A stretch of DNA of 12,371 bases, from assembly GCA_028701815.1 (NCBI GenBank), contig JAQVPY010000052.1, positions 1-12,371 on the forward strand. The letters are read 5' to 3'. Numbering within the stretch: the first letter of the stretch is position 1; every line of letters begins with the position of its first letter. This stretch comes from Bacteroidales bacterium. GTDB lineage: Bacteria > Bacteroidota > Bacteroidia > Bacteroidales > BM520. The notes beneath the pieces are model-generated. The model was not told the DNA's origin. It was given only the letters and a program-made list of their open reading frames with translations, and did no database searches. Below are positions 6,911 to 12,371 of this stretch, in pieces. Made by a program: the position numbers and the translations under genes.

Positions 6911-8698
6911 TTAATCTACTTTTAGTATGGCAAGGAAAGCCGATTGTGGTACTTCCACATTGCCAATCTGCCTCATTCTCTTTTTACCGGCTTTTTGTTT
7001 TTCGAGCAATTTGCGTTTACGTGTGATATCGCCGCCATAGCATTTGGCTGTAACGTCTTTTCTAACAGGTTTTACTGTTTCCCTCGCGATAATTTTGCCT
7101 CCGATAGCAGCTTGAATAGCAATCTCGAACTGTTGTCTTGGAATTAAATCTTTTAGTTTTTCGCAGATACGTCTTCCAAAGGAATATGCGTGATCTACGT
7201 GTATCAGGGAAGACAGGGCATCGACCATCTCTCCGTTAAGGAGGATGTCGAGTTTAACCAATTTAGCCGGACGATATCCTGAGATATAATAGTCCAGGGA
7301 TGCATATCCCTTAGAAATACTTTTCAGTTTGTCATAGAAATCGAAGATAATTTCACCGAGAGGTAAATCGAATGTAAGCTCCAATCGTGTCTCGCTGAGG
7401 TATACTTGATTTCTCACCGTGCCGCGTTTGTCGATACAGAGCTTCATGATTTGTCCCACAAACTCCGGGGTTGTAATAATTTCCGCCACAATAAACGGTT
7501 CTTCCACATGTTCTATTTTGCTTACGTCGGGCAATCCAGAAGGGTTGTAAACATCAATAACGTCGCCATCAGTAAGATAAGCCTTGTAATTGACATTGGG
7601 TACAGTAGTTATTACATCTATATTAAATTCACGGTCGAGGCGTTCCTGGACTATTTCCATGTGTAACAGGCCGAGGAAGCCGCAGCGAAAACCGAAACCC
7701 AGGGCTGCCGATGACTCGAGTTCGTAGAATAAACTTGCGTCATTGAGTTGCAATTTCTCGATGGAGCTTCTCAGATCTTCGTATTCGTCGGCGTTTACCG
7801 GATATACTCCGGCATAGAGCATCGGCTTAACATGTTGAAATCCCTCAATAGGTTTATCGCAGGGGCGTTCAACGTGGGTGATGGTGTCACCGACTCTGAC
7901 CTCAGATGAAGTTTTGATGCCGGATATGATATAGCCTACGTTGCCGGCACTGAGGGTGTCACAAGGTTGCTGTTTCAGTTTTAAGACACCTATCTCATCA
8001 GCGTTATACTCTTTCTTCGTGCTCATAAATTTCACAAAGTCGTTAGTATGTATGGTGCCGTTGACGATTCTAAAATATGCGATTATGCCGCGGAAAGGGT
8101 TAAATATGGAGTCGAAGACGAGCATCTGTAAAGGGGCGTCAGGGTCTCCCTTAGGGGCGGGGATCTTTTTCACTATGGCATGAAGTATTTCTTCAACGCC
8201 CATGCCTGTTCTTGCGCTGACACGGATGATGTCCTCCCTGTCGCAGCCCACCAAATCGACAATCATATCTTCCACTTCATCGGGCATGGCATTAGCCATA
8301 TCCATCTTGTTCATCACCGGTATGATGGTGAGGTCGTGGTCAATGGCCTGATATAATGTGGAAATTGTCTGCGCCTGTATACCCTGGGTGGCGTCAACAA
8401 CAAGCAGCGCACCCTCGCAGGCGGCGATGGAGCGGCTGACTTCATAAGAGAAGTCGACGTGTCCCGGAGTGTCAATAAGATTTAATATGTATGTCTCGCT
8501 ATTTAACTTGTATTCCATCTGTATGGCATGACTCTTTATGGTAATGCCTCTCTCTCTCTCTAAATCCATGTCGTCAAGGGTCTGATTTTGCAAATCTTTC
8601 CCCTGCACAGTGCCCGTTATCTCAAGAAGTCGGTCGGCTAAAGTGCTCTTGCCATGGTCTATATGCGCAATAATGCAAAAATTTCGTATATTCTTCAT
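6911..8698 (-). CDS. lepA: Elongation factor 4 (LepA), ribosome-associated GTPase
   Basis: LepA/EF4 is a translational GTPase that binds ribosomes and has been linked to back-translocation and to 30S assembly or initiation. The 595-residue protein has all G motifs: G1 AHIDHGKST (11-19), G2 around T53 in ERGITIKS, G3 DTPGHVD (76-82), G4 NKMD (130-133) and G5 SARTG. These are followed by the EF-G-like domains and the LepA-specific C-terminal domain ending KKRMRQIGNVEVPQSAFLAI. The ATG at 8698 (MKNIRNFCI) is preferred over an in-frame TTG at 8707, because that TTG is part of the -7 promoter box and the shorter form matches the family length. It is the first gene of the lepA-glycosyltransferase-hisS operon. 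A (CT)7 tract on the plus strand lies within the G2 codons. Confidence 0.96.
   Translation of the reverse strand: MKNIRNFCIIAHIDHGKSTLADRLLEITGTVQGKDLQNQTLDDMDLERERGITIKSHAIQMEYKLNSETYILNLIDTPGHVDFSYEVSRSIAACEGALLVVDATQGIQAQTISTLYQAIDHDLTIIPVMNKMDMANAMPDEVEDMIVDLVGCDREDIIRVSARTGMGVEEILHAIVKKIPAPKGDPDAPLQMLVFDSIFNPFRGIIAYFRIVNGTIHTNDFVKFMSTKKEYNADEIGVLKLKQQPCDTLSAGNVGYIISGIKTSSEVRVGDTITHVERPCDKPIEGFQHVKPMLYAGVYPVNADEYEDLRSSIEKLQLNDASLFYELESSAALGFGFRCGFLGLLHMEIVQERLDREFNIDVITTVPNVNYKAYLTDGDVIDVYNPSGLPDVSKIEHVEEPFIVAEIITTPEFVGQIMKLCIDKRGTVRNQVYLSETRLELTFDLPLGEIIFDFYDKLKSISKGYASLDYYISGYRPAKLVKLDILLNGEMVDALSSLIHVDHAYSFGRRICEKLKDLIPRQQFEIAIQAAIGGKIIARETVKPVRKDVTAKCYGGDITRKRKLLEKQKAGKKRMRQIGNVEVPQSAFLAILKVD
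8548..8561. repeat. (CT)7 dinucleotide repeat inside lepA
   Basis: Seven CT units in a row; on the coding strand they read as AG repeats encoding part of LERERG, immediately before the G2 threonine. The reading frame is intact here. Confidence 0.9.
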
Positions 8699-8704
8699 CG
8701 GGTG

Positions 8705-8712
8705 CAAAGATA
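8705..8712 (-). promoter_or_regulatory. -7 box of the lepA operon
   Basis: The minus strand reads TATCTTTG, an exact match to TAnnTTTG. Only six bases lie between it and the lepA ATG at 8698, so the transcript would be leaderless or nearly so. The -33 region is T-rich without a clear TTTG. Confidence 0.6.
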
Positions 8713-8782
8713 AAAAATTATCTTGATTTAAAAAAGGGGGTAATATCTTTCATTATTAAATGAGGCGTTTCAAAAAAAATGT

Positions 8783-8798
8783 TAACTTTGCAAAGTTA
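8783..8798. promoter_or_regulatory. Palindromic, potentially bidirectional -7 element
   Basis: TAACTTTGCAAAGTTA is a perfect 16-bp palindrome. Each half is a TAnnTTTG match, so RNA polymerase could start rightward (towards the small ORF and GAPDH-1) and leftward (towards lepA, as a second promoter). No clear -33 element is seen on either side. The site could instead be an operator, or both. Confidence 0.45.
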
Positions 8799-8820
8799 TT
8801 ATAATAGTAATATTTAATCA

Positions 8821-8913
8821 ATGAATACACTTTTGATTATATCCTGCTCAATGGTTTGCAGCGTCGCTGCATCGTATAGTGTTATTTTGTCCCGTATGGC
8901 AATTATATTATAA
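8821..8913 (+). CDS. Possible small hydrophobic peptide (30 aa)
   Basis: An ATG about 23 nt after the predicted rightward transcript start opens 30 codons ending in TAA. The peptide begins MNTLLIISCSMVCSVAASYS and is hydrophobic over nearly its whole length, with one Arg near the C-terminus, so it could form a single membrane helix. No family is recognised. It may be a genuine small membrane protein, a leader peptide for GAPDH-1, or chance: an open frame of this size arises easily in such a region. Supporting points are the promoter spacing and the absence of any other gene here; nothing shows translation directly. Confidence 0.25.
   Translation: MNTLLIISCSMVCSVAASYSVILSRMAIIL
8857..8871. 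repeat. GC-rich perfect inverted repeat
   Basis: TGCAGCG-T-CGCTGCA has two perfect 7-base arms around one central base. In RNA it can form a 6-bp stem with a GUC loop. It stands out in AT-rich surroundings and lies within the possible small ORF. It could be a dyad operator or a leader hairpin. Confidence 0.6.
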
Positions 8914-8960
8914 TATACAGCTCTTTGTGCTATAGCAATTAGGTACTATCCATAAAAATT

Positions 8961-8987
8961 TTTTTAATCGAATTAAAAATAATTCGA
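8961..8987. repeat. Two overlapping, mutually exclusive AT-rich inverted repeats
   Basis: TTTTTAAT-CGA-ATTAAAAA (8961-8979) and TCGAATTA-AAAA-TAATTCGA (8968-8987) are both perfect and share bases 8968-8979, so only one can form at a time. Neither is followed by a T tract that would make it a standard terminator. The low GC content makes chance a serious alternative. Confidence 0.45.
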
Positions 8988-9041
8988 CTCATTGTATTTT
9001 GTATTTGTAATAATCATTTATAAACTATTAAATATGTCATT

Positions 9042-10058
9042 ATGAAAAAAATTAAAGTTGCAATTAACGGCTTTGGTCGCATCGGACGTAATGTTTTAAA
9101 GATCGCTCTTGAAAGAGCCAATATCGACATTGTCGGTTTTAATGCGCGTTCTGATGCAAGAATCTATGCTCATCTTTTTAAGTATGATTCCACGCAGGGG
9201 GGGTTCAACGGCGAGGTCTCATATTCAGATGATGCTCTTATTATTAATGGGAAAAGGATCCCCGTCACTCATGAAGATGAGCCGATAAAGATTAAATGGG
9301 CAGAGGCTCCGGATATCGTTGTCGAAGCGACGGGTGTCTTTCCTAAGAAAGAGTCTCCCAATGGCGGATATGGTGACCACATAAAAGCAGGAGCGAAGAA
9401 AGTCCTTCTGACAGTCCCCTCGAAAGACGACGGAGCTAAAATGATAGTTGTCGGAGTAAATGACGATCAGCTGCTACCCTCCGATATTTATATTTCTAAC
9501 GCTTCGTGTACTACTAACTGTATTGCGCCTATTGCCAAAGTTCTTAATGACTCTTTTGGGATAGAATTGGGGCTTATGACCACCGTTCATGCTTATACTC
9601 TTGATCAGAGAGTACTCGACGGTCCGCATAAGGATATGCGAAGAGCTCGTTCGGCGGCGATGTCTATCATTCCGACAACAACAGGGGCGGCTAAAGCAGT
9701 CGGCAAGGTGATTCCTGCTCTTGAAGGAAAAATGGATGGAATCGCAATGCGCGTTCCGGTTCCGACGGGGTCCATTCTCGATTTCGACGTCCTGCTGTCG
9801 CGCAAGACTTCCATCGCGAGCATCAATGCCGCAATGAAAACTGCTGCTGAAGGCCATTTGAAAGGTATCCTCGAATATACGGAAGATCCCATCGTGTCTT
9901 GTGATATTATTCACAATTCTCATTCATCGATTTTTGATGCAAGTCTTACGATGGTGATGAACGGTGATAAACATGTTAAAGTCGTTTCCTGGTATGACAA
10001 TGAATGGGGGTATTCTAACAGAGTCGTAGACCTTATTGAACGGATGTCTAGGGATTAA
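9042..10058 (+). CDS. Glyceraldehyde-3-phosphate dehydrogenase 1, predicted NADP-preferring
   Basis: This is a complete type I phosphorylating GAPDH of 338 residues, interconverting glyceraldehyde 3-phosphate and 1,3-bisphosphoglycerate. It has NGFGRIGR (9-16), catalytic C156 in SNASCTTNC, H183 in TTVHAYT, and WYDNEWGYS near the C-terminus. The cofactor loop after beta strand 2 reads FNARS (33-37). Where NAD-type enzymes have Asp and Leu (IND-L), this one has A35 and R36. Loss of this Asp, with a nearby Arg, is expected to admit the 2'-phosphate of NADP(H); B. subtilis GapB, which is NADP-dependent, also has Ala at the Asp position. The S-loop also differs from the neighbouring copy (YTLDQRVLDGPHKDMRR versus YTNDQRILDAPHSDLRR). 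I count about 85 differences in 337 aligned positions against GAPDH-2 (about 75% identity). A G7 tract covers codons 52-54. A strong intrinsic terminator follows. Confidence 0.95.
   Translation: MKKIKVAINGFGRIGRNVLKIALERANIDIVGFNARSDARIYAHLFKYDSTQGGFNGEVSYSDDALIINGKRIPVTHEDEPIKIKWAEAPDIVVEATGVFPKKESPNGGYGDHIKAGAKKVLLTVPSKDDGAKMIVVGVNDDQLLPSDIYISNASCTTNCIAPIAKVLNDSFGIELGLMTTVHAYTLDQRVLDGPHKDMRRARSAAMSIIPTTTGAAKAVGKVIPALEGKMDGIAMRVPVPTGSILDFDVLLSRKTSIASINAAMKTAAEGHLKGILEYTEDPIVSCDIIHNSHSSIFDASLTMVMNGDKHVKVVSWYDNEWGYSNRVVDLIERMSRD
9197..9203 (+). repeat. G7 homopolymer in GAPDH-1
   Basis: Seven consecutive G residues span the end of Q52, G53 and G54. The paralogue has an AGA (Arg) codon at position 54 and no such tract. 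The frame is intact. Confidence 0.9.
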
Positions 10059-10079
10059 CCTATAATATATAATGGTATG

Positions 10080-10125
10080 GCCGGTTAAAATACTTCTGTC
10101 GAAGTGTGCTTAACCGGCTTTTTTT
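10080..10125 (+). terminator. Intrinsic terminator after GAPDH-1
   Basis: GCCGGTTAA (10080-10088) pairs perfectly with TTAACCGGC (10110-10118), and seven T residues follow (10119-10125). A smaller stem, ACTTC/GAAGT (10092-10096 with 10101-10105), can extend the hairpin inside the loop. This separates GAPDH-1 from the FKBP gene. Confidence 0.92.
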
Positions 10126-10187
10126 ATACTTTTTTCTAAAAAAATCATATCAAAAAAGAAAAATATTAAATAATAAAAAAAAATAAA

Positions 10188-10195
10188 TAAATTTG
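10188..10195 (+). promoter_or_regulatory. -7 box of the FKBP/GAPDH-2 unit
   Basis: TAAATTTG matches TAnnTTTG and is followed by C, as in the other boxes in this window. It lies about 25 bases before the ATG at 10220. No -33 TTTG is apparent in the A/T-only sequence upstream. Confidence 0.55.
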
Positions 10196-10219
10196 CAAGT
10201 TAAATTAAAAAATAAAAAG

Positions 10220-10936
10220 ATGAAAAAACTTTTAACTTTTGCTACAGCTATCATCTGTGGCGCCTTATGCTTGCAATCATGCAACACTAAAAAAGATGTT
10301 GTTCTGACAGATAATCTTGACACTATAAGCTACGCTCTTGGGGTCGATTATGGGACAAATTTGGCTACGGCTTTAGAACAGGTCCCGAACGGATGCGATA
10401 AGGAAATATTTCTTGAGGCATTGACAAAGTCATTTACCGGAGAAGAATGCCTTATAGATTCCGAAGAAGCTTATAATCTCCTGATGGCCTTCTTCCAAAG
10501 TCAGCAACAGGCAAATCAACAAACCCCCGTTTCCGAAGAAGAATTGGCAGAAATCGCTTCACAAAACGAACTATATCTTCAGGAAAATAAGCAAAAAGAT
10601 GGCGTGATGACTACCGCAAGCGGTCTTCAATATCGTATTATCACTAAAGGTACCGGCGCTATTCCTACAAAAGACGACGTTGTTAGAGTCCATTATACCG
10701 GAACTTTGATTGACGGTACTAAATTCGATAGCTCTTACGATCGTAATGAGCCGGCTGAATTTCCTGTACAGGGAGTTATAGAAGGTTGGGTTGAAGCTCT
10801 CCAGATGATGCCTGTCGGTTCCAAATGGGAGCTTACTATTCCTCCTCAACTTGGATATGGTGATCGTGATATGGGTCAGATTAAGCCAAATTCAATACTC
10901 GTATTCGAAGTTGAACTCTTAGATATTGTAAAATAA
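10220..10936 (+). CDS. FKBP-type peptidyl-prolyl cis-trans isomerase, lipoprotein (FklB/Mip-like)
   Basis: This 238-residue protein should catalyse prolyl isomerisation and act as a folding helper in the cell envelope. It starts with a lipoprotein signal (MKKLLTFATAIICGALCLQSC) with the lipidated cysteine at C21. No acidic surface-export signal follows the cysteine, so a periplasm-facing location is more likely than the cell surface. Residues 33-125 form a helical FKBP N-terminal (dimerisation-type) domain, ending in a Q-rich stretch (94-101). Residues 130-238 form the FKBP domain with Y159 (HYTG), F169-D170, VIEGW (186-190), GYG (212-214) and F229. The ATG at 10220 is preferred over an in-frame TTG at 10193, which lies in the -7 box. 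The stop is 25 nt from GAPDH-2, so the two are likely co-transcribed. Confidence 0.92.
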   Translation: MKKLLTFATAIICGALCLQSCNTKKDVVLTDNLDTISYALGVDYGTNLATALEQVPNGCDKEIFLEALTKSFTGEECLIDSEEAYNLLMAFFQSQQQANQQTPVSEEELAEIASQNELYLQENKQKDGVMTTASGLQYRIITKGTGAIPTKDDVVRVHYTGTLIDGTKFDSSYDRNEPAEFPVQGVIEGWVEALQMMPVGSKWELTIPPQLGYGDRDMGQIKPNSILVFEVELLDIVK

Positions 10937-10961
10937 TTTTATAGATATAAACAACACAATT

Positions 10962-11975
10962 ATGAAAAAAATTAAAGTAGCTATAAACGGGTTCGGCCGT
11001 ATCGGCAGAAACGTTTTTAAAATCGCTCTCGAAAGAGAAAATATCGAAATCGTCGGCATAAACGATTTAACAAGTAACAAGGTTCTTGCACACCTTCTCA
11101 AATACGACTCCACACAAGGAAGATTCAATGGAGAAGTATCGTATACCGACGAGGCTTTAATAGTAAATGGTAAAACTATTCCTGTTTTCGAAGAAAGAAG
11201 TCCCCTTAATATCAAATGGCCCGTGGCTCCTGATATAGTAGTGGAATCTACAGGTGTCTTCACAAAGAGAGAAACTGAAAAAGGCGGCTATGGCGACCAC
11301 CTTAAAAATGGCGCCAAGAAAGTTATCCTTACAGTCCCCGCTAAAGACGAAATAGATAATATGATAGTTATGGGGGTTAATGAAGAAGCTCTTCGTCCTA
11401 CCGATAGATGCGTTTCTAACGCCTCCTGTACTACAAACTGTATCGCTCCTGTTGCTAAGGTCCTTAACGATGCTTTCGGTATCGAAATTGGCTTGATGAC
11501 TACCGTTCACGCATATACAAACGATCAGAGGATCCTTGACGCTCCTCACAGTGACCTTAGGAGAGCGCGCTCTGCAGCCGTTTCTATTATCCCTACGACG
11601 ACAGGTGCAGCAAAAGCAGTAGGTAAAGTTATCCCCGCTTTGAAAGGTAAACTCGACGGAATGGCTATGCGCGTTCCTGTTCCTACAGGCTCTATCGTTG
11701 ACCTTAACGTAGTCCTTTCAAAACCGGCTACTAAAGAAGAAATCAACGCTGCTATGAAAGCCGCTGCTGAAGGTCCGATGAAAGGCGTTCTCGAATATAC
11801 CGAAGATCCTATCGTGTCATGCGATATTATACATAACTCTCACTCTTCAATTTTTGACGCCGGTCTTACAATGGTTATGGAAGGCGGCAAAAACGTGAAA
11901 GTTGTTTCATGGTATGATAACGAATGGGGATATTCAGTAAGAGTAGTTGACCTTATGGAACTTATGTGTAAATAA
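10962..11975 (+). CDS. gap: Glyceraldehyde-3-phosphate dehydrogenase 2, predicted NAD-dependent (glycolytic)
   Basis: This is a complete type I phosphorylating GAPDH of 337 residues. It carries NGFGRIGR (9-16), the canonical NAD-specificity loop GINDLTSN (32-39, with D35 expected to bind the adenosine ribose hydroxyls), catalytic C156 in SNASCTTNC, H183 in TTVHAYTNDQ, and WYDNEWGYS. This is the standard glycolytic form. It aligns without gaps to GAPDH-1 at 9042-10058 (about 75% identity), and both begin MKKIKVAINGFGRIGRNV. Differences are concentrated at residues 33-42 (the cofactor loop), 73-80, 101-106, 141-150 and 252-260, while the catalytic regions are nearly identical. It sits 25 nt after the FKBP stop with no promoter seen in the gap, so it probably depends on the 10188 promoter or one inside the FKBP gene. 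An intrinsic terminator follows. Confidence 0.96.
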   Translation: MKKIKVAINGFGRIGRNVFKIALERENIEIVGINDLTSNKVLAHLLKYDSTQGRFNGEVSYTDEALIVNGKTIPVFEERSPLNIKWPVAPDIVVESTGVFTKRETEKGGYGDHLKNGAKKVILTVPAKDEIDNMIVMGVNEEALRPTDRCVSNASCTTNCIAPVAKVLNDAFGIEIGLMTTVHAYTNDQRILDAPHSDLRRARSAAVSIIPTTTGAAKAVGKVIPALKGKLDGMAMRVPVPTGSIVDLNVVLSKPATKEEINAAMKAAAEGPMKGVLEYTEDPIVSCDIIHNSHSSIFDAGLTMVMEGGKNVKVVSWYDNEWGYSVRVVDLMELMCK

Positions 11976-11994
11976 AGTTCTCATTTTATGCTTT

Positions 11995-12034
11995 AAGGGG
12001 ATGTCCGCAGCTTTTTGCAGGCCATCCCTTTTTT
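11995..12034 (+). terminator. Intrinsic terminator after GAPDH-2
   Basis: GGGATG (11998-12003) pairs with CATCCC (12023-12028), followed by six T residues (12029-12034) and, after one G, seven more. Flanking AA/TT bases can extend the stem past a bulged G. This ends the FKBP-GAPDH-2 transcript. Confidence 0.85.
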
Positions 12035-12059
12035 GTTTTTTTGATTTAAATATAACATT

Positions 12060-12371
12060 ATGAAAAAGATAGCTACTGTACTGACATTGACTTTTATCAT
12101 TGCCGGTTCTTTAACAATTTCTGCCCAAACACCTTACGGCGACCAGTTTAATAACCCCGGATATGAGGAATGGGCAAATTATAACCCGGTTTTTTCTTCA
12201 AGCTGGGAACCTCTAAATTGGCATAGCTTTATGTCTATGTCGGGCTCCGGTATCTATTATTATCTGTTACAGGCACAACAGATAAATGATATCGCTGCAG
12301 TGCGCCCGGGCTCCAATGGCACAAAAAGTGCAAGAGTTTATCCACGTGCTGTCTCTTCTTATGTTATCCCC
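12060..12371 (+). CDS. Secreted PCMD-domain-like protein (partial, N-terminal 104 residues)
   Basis: An ATG at 12060 opens a frame that runs off the right edge. The first 22 residues form a Sec signal peptide (MKKIATVLTLTFIIAGSLTISA, likely cleaved before Q23). The mature start (NNPGYEEWANY, then SWEPLNWHSF, then RPGSNGTKSARVY) resembles the beginning of Bacteroidota proteins with the putative carbohydrate metabolism domain (PCMD), which often open with an N-x-x-F/Y-E-x-W and x-P-x-x-W pattern. Such proteins are exported, often surface-associated and thought to bind carbohydrate; their biochemistry is poorly known. It has a signal-peptidase-I type signal rather than a lipobox. No clear -7 box is seen in the 25 bases between the preceding terminator and the ATG. 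The family call rests on a short fragment. Confidence 0.6.
   Translation, partial: MKKIATVLTLTFIIAGSLTISAQTPYGDQFNNPGYEEWANYNPVFSSSWEPLNWHSFMSMSGSGIYYYLLQAQQINDIAAVRPGSNGTKSARVYPRAVSSYVIP

Larger units (their letters stand above)
8708..9041. other. Gene-poor intergenic/leader region between lepA and GAPDH-1
   Basis: This 334-base AT-rich stretch separates the divergent lepA and GAPDH-1 genes. It contains a palindromic promoter-like element (8783-8798), a 30-codon small ORF (8821-8913), a GC-rich inverted repeat within that ORF (8857-8871), a perfect 10-bp palindrome TGCTATAGCA (8928-8937) and two overlapping AT-rich hairpins (8961-8987). If GAPDH-1 is transcribed from 8783, its leader is about 240 nt. 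A weaker promoter-like sequence (TGTATTTG, one mismatch to TAnnTTTG) lies near 9000-9007 and would give a short leader instead. I recognise no known riboswitch or RNA family. Confidence 0.6.

Noticed and set aside
8728..8763. Minus-strand 11-codon frame (MKDITPFFKSR) upstream of lepA
   Set aside because: Too short to support, with no regulatory codon run or paired stems; it would be transcribed only if the upstream minus-strand box is active.
8968..8987. AT-rich inverted repeat as an intrinsic terminator for a short leader transcript
   Set aside because: The stem has no GC-rich base and no T tract follows on the plus strand, so it does not fit the terminators seen at 10080-10125 and 11995-12034.
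9474..9923. 149-codon minus-strand frame inside GAPDH-1
   Set aside because: It is antisense to a fully conserved GAPDH; no domain is recognisable and similar long antisense frames occur in the paralogue.
10126..10219. A/T-only stretch before the FKBP gene as a replication or recombination site
   Set aside because: No iterons, DnaA-like boxes or repeats were seen; it is adequately explained as an AT-rich promoter and leader.

Overview
The window looks like a chromosomal segment of a Bacteroidales (phylum Bacteroidota) bacterium. Several signs point there. Promoters have the Bacteroidota -7 signature TAnnTTTG in place of E. coli-type -10 boxes, and Shine-Dalgarno sequences are essentially absent. 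The gene set is also typical of the group: a long-loop LptF/LptG-type permease, an FKBP lipoprotein, a VWA membrane protein next to fabG, and a PCMD-like secreted protein. The genus cannot be fixed from this sequence alone. No rRNA, tRNA, CRISPR array or insertion sequence was seen.

Layout. Positions 1-1684 (minus) hold fabG followed by the N-terminal part of a membrane-anchored VWA-domain protein that runs off the left edge. A divergent promoter region (about 1700-1772) separates this unit from a plus-strand pair: an LptF/LptG-family permease and a GT4 glycosyltransferase sharing an ATGA overlap. Both suggest cell-surface (LPS-type) glycan work. A convergent minus-strand operon follows: lepA, a second GT4 glycosyltransferase and hisS (8698 down to 4373), with a 1-nt gap and an ATGA overlap. 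The two glycosyltransferases belong to the same broad subfamily and lie on either side of hisS.

A gene-poor stretch of about 340 bases (8699-9041) separates lepA from the right-hand plus-strand block. It holds a palindromic, potentially bidirectional promoter, a possible 30-codon hydrophobic small ORF and several inverted repeats. The right-hand block is GAPDH-1, an intrinsic terminator, an FKBP-type prolyl isomerase lipoprotein with its own promoter, GAPDH-2 (25 nt downstream and probably co-transcribed with the FKBP gene), another intrinsic terminator, and the start of a secreted PCMD-like protein that runs off the right edge.

The most notable biology is the GAPDH pair. The proteins are about 75% identical in a hand alignment without gaps. 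GAPDH-2 keeps the canonical NAD-binding Asp after the second beta strand (N-D-L-T). GAPDH-1 has N-A-R-S there, a change expected to favour NADP(H), as in B. subtilis GapB. The locus may therefore encode an NAD glycolytic and an NADP anabolic/gluconeogenic GAPDH that arose by duplication and are transcribed separately. Most of the remaining window is ordinary housekeeping and envelope genes.
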